From assembly GCF_019970065.1 (NCBI RefSeq), contig NZ_JAHXYH010000001.1, positions 806,001 to 870,000 of the forward strand: a DNA stretch of 64,000 nt. Reading direction: 5' to 3'. This DNA is from Chryseobacterium sp. OSA05B (lineage in GTDB: Bacteria > Bacteroidota > Bacteroidia > Flavobacteriales > Weeksellaceae). A model generated the notes under the pieces. That model did not search any database. It was not told the origin of the DNA and saw nothing but the letters and a program-made list of their open reading frames with translations. A program made the translations under genes and the position numbers. Below are positions 7,995 to 15,964 of the stretch, one piece after another. Numbering within the stretch: position 1 is the first letter of the stretch; the number at the start of each line of letters is the position of its first letter.

Positions 7995-10727
7995 ATGAAG
8001 AAAATCTTATGGCTGCTGGTATTGGCATTCAATAGTATGGTCCTGTACGGGCAAAATTTGTACATTAACGGAAAGGTGTCTGATTCTGATCAAAAAGCAG
8101 TGGAAAACGCCACCATTTATCTTCTTAAAGAAAAAGATTCATCCATCATCAATTATACCGCGACGAACAAAGAAGGTAAATTTTCTCTGAAAACCGATGC
8201 TTTGAACGAGCCTTCCATTTTAAGAATCAACGCTGAAAAGCTTTCGCCCTATTCCAAAAAGTTAGAAAAAATCAGTCAGTCTCTTACTTTGGAAGACATT
8301 GAACTTGGAAAAAATAATGTTCAGAATATTGACGAAATTAAGATCACAGTATCTCCTGTCAAAATCAAAAAAGACACGATAGAATTTAATGCTTCCTCGA
8401 TCAAAGTAAGTCCGGACAGTAAAATTGAGGAGCTTCTGAAAAAGATTCCGGGTGTAGAAATCGACAACGACAAAAAGATAAAGGTCAACGGGAAGGAAGT
8501 AGATCAGATCATGATCAACGGAAAACCTTTCTTTGACAAAGACGGAAAAATTGCGCTTCAGAATCTTCCGGCCGATATCATTAAAAACATTCAATTTACT
8601 ACTACCAAGACGAAAGAGGAAGAATTAAGCGGAAAGAAACCCAAGTCTAACAATACGACCATCAATTTTAATATTGATGAGAAAAAAAATAAAGGACTGC
8701 TCTCCAGATTAATGCTCGGATACGGCTCAGACAAGCGCTATGAAGGCAGTGCCCTGCTGAGTTACTTTAAAAATGACACCAAAATCAGCCTTATCGCTTC
8801 ATCCAATAATATCAATTCTCAGGGGTTTTCCAATGATGACGTATTTGACAGTATGGGAGAAGGCAGGAATTCATCGGGAATGCAGGGCGGAATGTCTTCA
8901 TCAGGCAGAGGAAAAGGAATTCAGAGATCTACGACCGTCGGAATCAATTACAGTGATAAAATCGGGAAAGAACTGGATCTGGACAATTTCAGTCTGAGCC
9001 ATTCCAATTCTGAGACGGAAACCGCTTCCAAATCATCCAGAACAACCCTTCTTCCGGAATATACGCTTACCACCCATTCTGAGATCAATGGAGAGAGCGA
9101 AACCCGCCAGAACAATGCAGATGCTTCAGCAAAAATTACCCTGGATTCTTTAAGCACCATTTATATTTCACCGAGATTTAACAACAGCCACAGTTCCAGT
9201 ATAAGCCGTTCTAAATCTTCTACCATGAGAAATAGCGGACTGCTGAACGGAAGTGATTCTTACACCAGCAATGAATCTGAAAGCAATTCATTTAATCCTT
9301 ATATTTATTATACCAAACAATTCAGAAAGGAAAGACGTGCCCTGAATGCTAAAATGAACAGTACAATTTCACAGTCTAATCAGGATAACCTTAATAAATC
9401 CCAGACTCAATTTTATCAGGGACCTGAACAGAATGACAACAGAAACCAGCTGTCAAAAAGCAGGAACCAGAATAGTATGTATAATTTCAGTGCCGGATAT
9501 ACGGAACCCATTTCGGATTCTGCTTCGGTCAGTTTTGAAATAGCTTATAATTCAAATATTTCCAGTAATTCCAGAGATGTGAATGATTTCAATGCGGCCA
9601 CGGGACAATATTCTGACTACAATTCGCCTTTATCCAACAGCCTGAGACAGAAGATCAACCAAATTTCTCCTCAACTGTCTTTTGAAGTGAATAAAAAGAA
9701 ATTCAGCCTGTGGGGAACAATGAATCTTGATATTTCGGATATGAATGTCAATTCTGTGTACAATGGCCAGCAATACAGTCTTCAGAAAAATTTTGCGCTT
9801 CCAGCCTATAATTTCAGCTTCAGGTATCAATTCTCCGAGAATAAAATGCTGAGCCTTTACAATTATTCAGCCTTTACCATTCCCGGCGCAGAACAGCTTA
9901 CGCCTTATGAGGACACTTCAAATCCTTTGGTGACGTCTACCGGAAATCCTAATTTAAGAAACACATGGAGCAACAACTCTTCGCTGTTTTTCAATAATTA
10001 CAATCTGGTAAAAAATATGAACTATTACGTGAGTCTTAATTTCACGTACAGAAACAATGATGTAGTCAATTATTCAAGATATGATGATGCGGGAAAGCAG
10101 CTTGTAACCTATGACAACATAAGTGGAAATAAGAATATGAGTTTAGGCGCCGGATTCAACAAAACGTTTAAATGGAAAGACAATAAACTGACGATAAGTC
10201 CGAGATTCAATTTGCAGTATAGTTATAATAAAGGTTTTATTAATGGTCAGTTTTTCACAAATGCATCGTACAACCTCACTCCCGGTTTGAATGTAATGTA
10301 TGAACTTAAGGACAAATTCAGCATAAAGCCTTCTTATCGACTTGGCTATAATTTTTCAAAATACACCAATTACAGCATTGATAATGTGCACACAGCCAAT
10401 CAGACCCTGAAACTGGAACTCACCAATTATCTGTTTAAAAGCAGACTGATTTTCGGAAATGATTTTGAATACAATACGAATTCCAATATTGCGCCCGGTT
10501 TCAAAAAGGATTTTTATTTCTGGAATACGAGTTTGGGCTATTCATTCTATAAAAAGCAGTTTACAGCCAAGATGAAGATCTATGATGTTTTAAACCAAAA
10601 CCAGAGTGTCAGAAGAACCATTTCCAATTCTTATATTGAAGACCGTGAAGATCTTATCCTGAAACGCTACATCATGTTTTCACTGAGCATGAAGCTGAAC
10701 AAATTTGCAGGAAAAAAAATGCAGTAA
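7995..10727 (+). CDS. Outer-membrane beta-barrel protein with carboxypeptidase-regulatory-like N-terminus
   Basis: 910-aa outer-membrane protein. Signal peptide (MKKILWLLVLAFNSMVLYGQ), a carboxypeptidase-regulatory-like domain (about 22-100), then a plug-like segment (LLKKIPGVEIDNDKKIKVNGKEV, about 145-215) and a long C-terminal barrel rich in alternating aromatic strands. This is the TonB-dependent-receptor-like OMP family 3 found in many copies in flavobacteria. A Ser/Gly-rich insert (MGEGRNSSGMQGGMSSSGRGKG) lies near 285-307. No TonB box can be assigned with confidence and the ligand is unknown. It appears monocistronic. Confidence 0.85.
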   Translation: MKKILWLLVLAFNSMVLYGQNLYINGKVSDSDQKAVENATIYLLKEKDSSIINYTATNKEGKFSLKTDALNEPSILRINAEKLSPYSKKLEKISQSLTLEDIELGKNNVQNIDEIKITVSPVKIKKDTIEFNASSIKVSPDSKIEELLKKIPGVEIDNDKKIKVNGKEVDQIMINGKPFFDKDGKIALQNLPADIIKNIQFTTTKTKEEELSGKKPKSNNTTINFNIDEKKNKGLLSRLMLGYGSDKRYEGSALLSYFKNDTKISLIASSNNINSQGFSNDDVFDSMGEGRNSSGMQGGMSSSGRGKGIQRSTTVGINYSDKIGKELDLDNFSLSHSNSETETASKSSRTTLLPEYTLTTHSEINGESETRQNNADASAKITLDSLSTIYISPRFNNSHSSSISRSKSSTMRNSGLLNGSDSYTSNESESNSFNPYIYYTKQFRKERRALNAKMNSTISQSNQDNLNKSQTQFYQGPEQNDNRNQLSKSRNQNSMYNFSAGYTEPISDSASVSFEIAYNSNISSNSRDVNDFNAATGQYSDYNSPLSNSLRQKINQISPQLSFEVNKKKFSLWGTMNLDISDMNVNSVYNGQQYSLQKNFALPAYNFSFRYQFSENKMLSLYNYSAFTIPGAEQLTPYEDTSNPLVTSTGNPNLRNTWSNNSSLFFNNYNLVKNMNYYVSLNFTYRNNDVVNYSRYDDAGKQLVTYDNISGNKNMSLGAGFNKTFKWKDNKLTISPRFNLQYSYNKGFINGQFFTNASYNLTPGLNVMYELKDKFSIKPSYRLGYNFSKYTNYSIDNVHTANQTLKLELTNYLFKSRLIFGNDFEYNTNSNIAPGFKKDFYFWNTSLGYSFYKKQFTAKMKIYDVLNQNQSVRRTISNSYIEDREDLILKRYIMFSLSMKLNKFAGKKMQ

Positions 10728-10770
10728 GAAAATTCATCTCATCTATAAAATCGGCAAGTGTAAAAATCTC

Positions 10771-10796
10771 CTGCGGATCACACAGATCACGCAGAT
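10771..10796. repeat. 9-bp tandem phrase (GATCACACA/GATCACGCA)
   Basis: In the 180-bp gap between the barrel gene and the S15-family hydrolase: GATCACACA (10776-10784), GATCACGCA (10785-10793), GAT. Flanking CTGCG and CGCAG make it an imperfect palindrome. It looks like a dispersed intergenic phrase, though only one copy lies in this window. Confidence 0.5.
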
Positions 10797-10907
10797 GGAA
10801 AATCAAGCTGCTTATTTTTTTGCATTCTTGTGTATTTTCACTGAAAGATTGAGCATAAGTAGTATACCGGAGCTATTTTATTTTTAAATTAGCTGCAAAT
10901 TTTATTT

Positions 10908-12767
10908 ATGAAGATCCATATTTCAATTTTGTTTATTTTCTTTTTCATCCTTGGAAGGGCGCAGAGTACCGAGCAGAAGGATACTTTTGTAAAAGATAAT
11001 TTTACCAAAAAGGAATTCTACATTCCGATGCGTGACGGCGTAAAGCTTTTCACAGCGATATACGTTCCGAAAGATATTTCAAACAAAAACAAATATCCTT
11101 TCCTGATGCAGAGAACCTGCTACAGCATTGCTCCTTATGGTGAAAATGAATACAGAGCGAAACTGGGACCTAACAAGTTCCTGATGAAGGATAAATATAT
11201 TTTTGTATTTCAGGATGTACGCGGAAGGTATATGAGTGAAGGGACTTTCACCAATATGACCCCTCAGGTAGATCGCAAAACCAAAAAAGATGTAGACGAA
11301 AGCACAGATACCTATGACACGATAGAATGGCTGTTGAAAAACGTTAAGGACAACAATGGTAAAGCCGGACAGTACGGAACTTCCTACCCGGGATTCTATA
11401 CTGCCGTAGGAATACTGGCACAACACCCTGCTTTGGTAGCTTCATCTCCACAGGCTCCTATTTCTGATTTCTGGAATGATGACTTTCTTCACAACGGAAG
11501 ATTCATGATGGGATATTTCAGAACATTCCCTGTTTTTGGAATTCAGAAGACAAAGCCTGAAAACAAGGCATGGTATATGGATACTTTCGTAAAGCAGACT
11601 TCAGAAGACGGTCTTAAGTTTTACAGAGATATGGGGACTTTAAAGGATGGTTATGAGAAATATTACAAGGATAATTTCTTCATGACCGAGATTATGAATC
11701 ACCCTAATTATGATGAATACTGGCAGAAAAGAAACCTCCTTCCCCATTTAAAAAATGTAAACCACGCGGTAATGACCGTTGGAGGCTGGTTTGATGCAGA
11801 AGATCTTTCAGGACCGCTGAATATTTACAAAACCATTGAAAAGACAAGCCCTAAAGCTAAAAACACAATCGTGATGGGACCTTTCTCTCACGGTGCATGG
11901 GCACAGGAACAAGGGAAACATTTCCATAACCAGATCTATTTCGGGGACAGTATTGCCACGTATTACCAGAAGAATATTGAAACTAAATTTTTCAATCATT
12001 ATCTAAAAGGAAATACGAAAGAAGATGCCGGGCTTCCGGAAGCGCTGATGTATGATACGGGATCAAAAGAATGGAGAGAGTTTGCATCTTATCCTCCAAA
12101 AAATGCCCAGAAGGTTAATTTCTATCTAACGGACGGAACCTTGAAGGATAGCGCAGGACAAGGTTTCTCAGAATATTACAGTGACCCAAACAATCCGGTT
12201 TTAAGTTCTGATAATCTGAAAGATTTCAACGGATTTACACCTAAAAACTATATGTCGGAAGACCAGAGATTTGCCGTGGGAAGACCGGATGTCTTGACAT
12301 TTACCACCGATGTTTTAACGGAAGATATGAGTTTTGCGGGAGAGATCATGGCTAAACTGAATATCGCATCCACTTCTACCGATGCAGATTTTGCCGTAAA
12401 ACTGATCGATGTTTATCCTGAAGATTTCAAACCTCAGGAAAAGAAAGACGGTGTCATCTATCCTAATTACCACCAAATGGTAAGAAGTGAGATCATGCCG
12501 GCTAGATTCAGAAATTCAAGAGAAAAAGGGGAAGCATTGGTTCCTAATCAGAAAACAGCCGTGAATTTCAGACTGCAGGATGTGATGCATACGTTCAAAA
12601 AAGGACACAGAATCCAGATTCAGATCAGCAGCACATGGTGGCCGCTATTTGCGATCAATCCTCAGAAATTTATAGGAAATCAGAACTTTGCTACGAAGGC
12701 AGATTATACAAAAGCTTTTATCAAAGTGTATAATGACAGCTCTATTGAAGCTGAAGTATTGAAATAA
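10908..12767 (+). CDS. CocE/NonD (X-Pro dipeptidyl-peptidase S15) family hydrolase
   Basis: 619-aa secreted serine hydrolase with signal peptide MKIHISILFIFFFILGRAQS. The alpha/beta-hydrolase nucleophile is Ser159 in GQYGTSYPG. VFQDVRGRYMSEG precedes it, which is typical for the CocE family. An Asp in GGWFDAEDLSGP and a His in GPFSHGAWAQ would complete the triad. The C-terminal 200 residues are the jelly-roll domain (LTFTTDVLTEDMSFAGEI, then GHRIQIQISSTWWP). Family members hydrolyse cocaine, glutaryl-7-ACA or X-Pro peptides and many are annotated as acylases; the real substrate is unknown. It stands alone and ends before a strong terminator. Confidence 0.92.
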   Translation: MKIHISILFIFFFILGRAQSTEQKDTFVKDNFTKKEFYIPMRDGVKLFTAIYVPKDISNKNKYPFLMQRTCYSIAPYGENEYRAKLGPNKFLMKDKYIFVFQDVRGRYMSEGTFTNMTPQVDRKTKKDVDESTDTYDTIEWLLKNVKDNNGKAGQYGTSYPGFYTAVGILAQHPALVASSPQAPISDFWNDDFLHNGRFMMGYFRTFPVFGIQKTKPENKAWYMDTFVKQTSEDGLKFYRDMGTLKDGYEKYYKDNFFMTEIMNHPNYDEYWQKRNLLPHLKNVNHAVMTVGGWFDAEDLSGPLNIYKTIEKTSPKAKNTIVMGPFSHGAWAQEQGKHFHNQIYFGDSIATYYQKNIETKFFNHYLKGNTKEDAGLPEALMYDTGSKEWREFASYPPKNAQKVNFYLTDGTLKDSAGQGFSEYYSDPNNPVLSSDNLKDFNGFTPKNYMSEDQRFAVGRPDVLTFTTDVLTEDMSFAGEIMAKLNIASTSTDADFAVKLIDVYPEDFKPQEKKDGVIYPNYHQMVRSEIMPARFRNSREKGEALVPNQKTAVNFRLQDVMHTFKKGHRIQIQISSTWWPLFAINPQKFIGNQNFATKADYTKAFIKVYNDSSIEAEVLK

Positions 12768-12823
12768 AAAATAATGATGGTGGCTTCGGAAATCTCAGTT
12801 TCCGCTATCAGTTGATAAAATGT

Positions 12824-12864
12824 AAAATCCGGTCGCTGCGAGAAGAAATCAGCGACCGGATTTT
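12824..12864. terminator. Intrinsic terminator between convergent genes
   Basis: 15-bp perfect stem (12824-12838 with 12850-12864), an 11-nt loop, then T8. It lies between the S15-family hydrolase (plus) and AlkB (minus). Confidence 0.9.
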
Positions 12865-12907
12865 TTTTATAGGCGATGGTGGCCTTGAGTGCCTCAGCCA
12901 ACGTTTT

Positions 12908-13519
12908 TTACTCCTCAATCGTTCTGAAAGTTAGATTCATCCGTGGTGTTTTTACTTTTGTAGTGGGTGGAAGTCTGTGCAGCCAGTTTTCCTGTGTGGT
13001 TCCTTTCATGATCAGTAAACTTCCGTTTTCCAGTAATATTTCCACTTTCTCTTTGCTGGTTTTATGTTTAAATAAAAACTTTCTTTCTGCTCCGAAGGTC
13101 AGGGAAGCAATCGCTCCATGCTTTTTGAGATCCTTTTCGCCATCGCTGTGGTAGGCCATTCCTTCACTTCCGTCATGATATAAATTGAGTAGACAGGAAT
13201 TGTATGTTTCTCCAGAGACTTCTTCACATTTGCTCTTGAGTTCAAGTAATTCCGGGGTCCAGAATTTGGCATATTTTGTCCGTTTTGAATAGGTATATTC
13301 AAAGGCTTTTTCTCCAAACCAGGCTACTTTTCTTTTCGTTAAAATCAGTTTTCCAAAGATCACCGCCTCATCATTTTCCCACGGAATCTGATGGAGCAGA
13401 TAATCATAAAAGAAATCTGATCTTTCTTTATCAAAGACTTTTCCGTAATAATGGACCGTTCCGTCATTCGGAAGAATATTCAAGGGATACTCTGATATTT
13501 CTTCAAACAGGCTGTTCAT
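12908..13519 (-). CDS. alkB: AlkB-type alpha-ketoglutarate-dependent DNA dealkylase
   Basis: 203-aa Fe(II)/2OG dioxygenase that repairs 1-methyladenine and 3-methylcytosine by oxidative demethylation. Iron ligands His124-x-Asp126 (AYHSDGE) and His181 (NWLHRLPP), and 2OG-binding Arg193 and Arg199 in PRMNLTFRTI, are all in place; NLYHDGSEGMAYHSD is diagnostic of AlkB. The length fits the short ALKBH2/3-like group. The next gene upstream on the same strand is an AraC-MGMT fusion, giving a two-gene alkylation-repair neighbourhood. The 258-bp gap between them, with repeats, makes a single transcript uncertain. Confidence 0.93.
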   Translation of the reverse strand: MNSLFEEISEYPLNILPNDGTVHYYGKVFDKERSDFFYDYLLHQIPWENDEAVIFGKLILTKRKVAWFGEKAFEYTYSKRTKYAKFWTPELLELKSKCEEVSGETYNSCLLNLYHDGSEGMAYHSDGEKDLKKHGAIASLTFGAERKFLFKHKTSKEKVEILLENGSLLIMKGTTQENWLHRLPPTTKVKTPRMNLTFRTIEE

Positions 13520-13603
13520 GATTTTGAATTTTTAGAAAAAATGTAAGACGTATTGATGACTTTCACATTGTTTTTAAACCACAAAAGTCGCAAAAGTTTT
13601 TTA

Positions 13604-13658
13604 CACTTAAGTTTTTAAATTATTAATAAAATGCTGAATAAAGTGCACTTAAGTTTTT
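13604..13658. repeat. Direct repeat pair CACTTAAGTTTTT
   Basis: The 13-mer occurs at 13604-13616 and 13646-13658, in the AT-rich gap between alkB and the AraC-MGMT gene. The text just before it (CCACAAAAGTCGCAAAAG, 13579-13596) looks like part of the same intergenic phrase. Confidence 0.55.
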
Positions 13659-13715
13659 TGAAAAATCCAAAATTTTATTCGGCAGTACTATTTTGAGTAT
13701 TAACATCAATGGGAG

Positions 13716-13765
13716 CGGGCTTTAGCCCGTTTGTTTATAAATAAAACATTCAATCGGCTTTAGCC
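13716..13765. repeat. Short palindromes CGGGCTTTAGCCCG and GGCTTTAGCC
   Basis: Two related hairpin units: CGGGCTTTAGCCCG at 13716-13729 (6-bp stem, TT loop) and the shorter GGCTTTAGCC at 13756-13765, 26 bp apart. This looks like a REP-type intergenic unit. It lies just after the stop of the AraC-MGMT gene and could form hairpins at its mRNA end. Confidence 0.6.
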
Positions 13766-13777
13766 AAAACTTAAATA

Positions 13778-14638
13778 TTACAGTACAATAGAATTTTCAG
13801 AGTACATATGCGAACTTTCCCAGCCTACCATCATCTGCTTTCTTTCGGTTCCCCACCTATAACCTCCGATATTCCCCGTAGACTGAATTACACGGTGACA
13901 TGGAATAAGAAATGCCACAGGATTACTGCCAATGGCGGTTCCTACTGCTCTTGAGGCATTCGGGTTACCGATCTTTCCGGCCAGACTGCCGTAAGTAGAC
14001 AGTTTTCCCATCGGGATAGAAAGAAGGCTTTCCCAGACTTTAAGCTGAAAATCTGTGCCTTTTAAATGTAATTTTATCGTATTGAGTTTTGTCCAGTCTT
14101 TATCAAATATGGACAGTGCGTTTTTCTGAAGAGCATCCTGTTTTTCAGAAAAAGAAGCATTGGGAAATGTATGTTTCAGATTTCCCAATGCTGTTTCTTT
14201 ATCGTCTTCAAAAGCCATGTAGCAGATCCCTTTTTCAGTAGATGCTGCCATTACAGATCCAAAAGGACTTTTGGAAAAACTGTAATTGATCTTCAGGCTT
14301 TTTCCGCCGTTTTTATATTCCGCAGGAGACATTCCTTCTATGTTCACAAAGAGGTCATGAAGCCTGCTTGTGCTGGAAAATCCCGTCTCATAGGCGGTAT
14401 CAAATAAAGTCGCTTTTTCTTCCTTCAGTAAATTTTTAGCATGTTCAAGACTGATGAACTGCAAAAACTTCTTCGGACTTGTTCCTGCCCAATCCGTGAA
14501 TATTTTCTGAAAATGAGCCGGACTCAAGTGAATATTCTCTGCCACTTCCTCCAAACTTGGCTGAAGCCTGAAATTGCTTTGGATATATGATATCGCTTTA
14601 ACAATTCTGTTATAATCGATCTGACTTTGTGCGGACAT
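13778..14638 (-). CDS. AraC-type HTH fused to methylated-DNA-protein-cysteine methyltransferase (Ada-like, no N-Ada domain)
   Basis: 286-aa protein with two domains. Residues about 5-112 are an AraC helix-turn-helix pair (LEEVAENIHLSPAHFQKIFTDW and ETGFSSTSRLHDLFVNIEGMSP). Residues about 120-275 are an O6-alkylguanine-DNA alkyltransferase with the alkyl-acceptor Cys247 in IPCHRV. E. coli Ada also has an N-terminal zinc domain whose Cys38 senses methylphosphotriesters; it is absent here. The protein should therefore repair O6-methylguanine and bind DNA but lacks the classic sensor. It lies upstream of alkB on the same strand. Start chosen at the only ATG before the HTH. Confidence 0.92.
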   Translation of the reverse strand: MSAQSQIDYNRIVKAISYIQSNFRLQPSLEEVAENIHLSPAHFQKIFTDWAGTSPKKFLQFISLEHAKNLLKEEKATLFDTAYETGFSSTSRLHDLFVNIEGMSPAEYKNGGKSLKINYSFSKSPFGSVMAASTEKGICYMAFEDDKETALGNLKHTFPNASFSEKQDALQKNALSIFDKDWTKLNTIKLHLKGTDFQLKVWESLLSIPMGKLSTYGSLAGKIGNPNASRAVGTAIGSNPVAFLIPCHRVIQSTGNIGGYRWGTERKQMMVGWESSHMYSENSIVL

Positions 14639-14707
14639 AATATAAGTGTTTTACCTCACAAATTTCCAAAGAATATACGGCAGAAAAAATCTGATTCTTG
14701 CGGAATT

Positions 14708-15565
14708 TTAGTTGTTGTTATAAATATGGTTGTAAGCAAGCATTTTGTAATATAACTTAGCTGCTAAGAAAGCAGTTGGCTTAGCCATCGGAGAATCCAT
14801 TAATTCTACAATATCAAATGCCACTACGTTACATTTTTCAAATACTTTTCTCAATAATTCCAATGTAGGATACCACTGAAGTCCACCCGGCTCCGGAGTC
14901 CCTGTAGAAGGTGCAATAGACGGATCGAAAGCATCAAGGTCAATAGTGATATACACATTTCCTGAAACCTTTTCAAGAACATCATTGATCCAGTTGTCAT
15001 TTACAGCAATTTCATGAGCAAAAAACACTCTTCCTTCCGGCAAATATTCAGCTTCTTCAGCATCCATAGAACGGATTCCCACCTGAACTAAGTTATGCTT
15101 CTGATTAGCTTCAAATACTGCACATGCATGGTTAGAAGTAGAACCATGGAATTCTGGACGTAAGTCTGTGTGTGCATCCAGCTGAAGAACCGTAAGGTTT
15201 TCAAACTTCTCTCCTACCGCACGGATAGAACCGATAGACACAGAGTGCTCACCACCGAAAAGGGTAAATACTTTTCCTTCGTTGTTCAAAAGCTCTTTTG
15301 TTTTTTGATAAACCGCTTCTGTCATGGCTTCAGGACTTGAATTTTCAGAAATCTCTCCTGCCAGATATACACCGTCAAGGAAAGGCTCAGTTCCTGTTTC
15401 AATATCATAAAGCTCCATATTTTCGGAAGCATCAAGGAATAATTCCGGGCCTTTATCAGCTCCTTTTCCCCATGTTGAAGTCCCATCGTAAGGAACGGTT
15501 ACCAGCATTACTTTAGAATTTTCTAACGTTGCATTTTCTTCAGGAATTCCTGCGTATGTTCTCAT
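14708..15565 (-). CDS. speB: Agmatinase / arginase-family ureohydrolase
   Basis: 285-aa binuclear manganese ureohydrolase, probably splitting agmatine to putrescine and urea. Metal-binding blocks are clear: GGEHSVSIG (about 106-114), LDAHTDLR (about 131-138) and ITIDLDAFDPSIAPSTGTPEPGG (about 207-229). The family also holds arginase, formiminoglutamase and guanidinobutyrase. Agmatinase is preferred because arginine decarboxylase, the maker of agmatine, is encoded about 1.2 kb away on the same strand, separated only by a HAD gene on the other strand. A TAnnTTTG element precedes it. Confidence 0.85.
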   Translation of the reverse strand: MRTYAGIPEENATLENSKVMLVTVPYDGTSTWGKGADKGPELFLDASENMELYDIETGTEPFLDGVYLAGEISENSSPEAMTEAVYQKTKELLNNEGKVFTLFGGEHSVSIGSIRAVGEKFENLTVLQLDAHTDLRPEFHGSTSNHACAVFEANQKHNLVQVGIRSMDAEEAEYLPEGRVFFAHEIAVNDNWINDVLEKVSGNVYITIDLDAFDPSIAPSTGTPEPGGLQWYPTLELLRKVFEKCNVVAFDIVELMDSPMAKPTAFLAAKLYYKMLAYNHIYNNN

Positions 15566-15611
15566 GTTTTATTTAAAAATTTAAATGATTTAAAGATTGA
15601 AATATTCGGGG

Positions 15612-15619
15612 CAAAGATA
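15612..15619 (-). promoter_or_regulatory. Candidate -7 element for speB
   Basis: On the minus strand this reads TATCTTTG, matching TAnnTTTG, about 45 bp before the agmatinase start. The identical octamer precedes rimO, lptB and lpxD. Confidence 0.55.
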
Positions 15620-15632
15620 CGAAATACTGTTT

Positions 15633-15660
15633 GAGTTATGAGTTATGAATTATGAGTTAT
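15633..15660. repeat. Heptanucleotide tandem repeat (GAGTTAT)4
   Basis: GAGTTAT, GAGTTAT, GAATTAT, GAGTTAT in direct succession in the speB/HAD intergenic region. The unit length allows slippage. Confidence 0.8.
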
Positions 15661-15679
15661 TAGTTTCGGGGTGCAGGAT

Positions 15680-15917
15680 TTGAGTTTGAGAGTAAGAGAG
15701 GGTTTGAGGGTAAACGAGTTTGGAGCCGTTTGTCAGTTGCTGGTTGCTAGTTCTTAGTGGCTAAGTTAGTAGGATTCTTTTCTGATGTCAGGAGTCCGAT
15801 ATCCTGATTCCACAATTCACATTTCACTTGCGAAGCAAAATTCACCATTGACCTTTCTCGACCTCAATCTCAGCCTTAATCTCAATTCTTATATCCCGTA
15901 TCTGAAATCTGACATCC
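15680..15917 (+). repeat. Dispersed repeat, copy A (inverted partner at 30699-30940)
   Basis: Non-coding segment of about 240 bp whose reverse complement recurs at 30699-30940 in diverged form. Shared words in the same order: TTTGAGAGTAAGAG, GGTTTGAGGGTAAA, GAGTTTGGAG, GTTGCTGGTTGCT, TCTGATGTC, AAGCAAAATT, CAATCTCAGCCTTAA and TCTGAAATCTGA. It fills most of the 399-bp gap between speB and the HAD gene. An open frame through it would extend the HAD protein by 60 residues, but that stretch is repeat, not gene. Confidence 0.85.
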
Positions 15918-15943
15918 AGCTTCCCCCTTTCAAACCAATTCCC

Positions 15944-15951
15944 TACTTTTG
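15944..15951 (+). promoter_or_regulatory. Candidate -7 element for the HAD gene
   Basis: TACTTTTG (TAnnTTTG) ends 13 bp before the ATG at 15965. This supports 15965 as the start, since an upstream start at 15785 would place the promoter inside the gene. Confidence 0.6.
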
Positions 15952-15964
15952 TAAAAAACAAAAT

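Noticed and set aside
12876..13154. 92-aa plus-strand frame and similar shadows
   Set aside because: Antisense to alkB, whose iron and 2OG residues are intact.
13716..13765. CRISPR-like repeat
   Set aside because: Only two short palindromes of unequal length, no spacers of constant size and no cas genes.
15785..15964. N-terminal 60-residue extension of the HAD protein
   Set aside because: It lies in the dispersed repeat and upstream of the promoter; the HAD motif begins right after the ATG at 15965.
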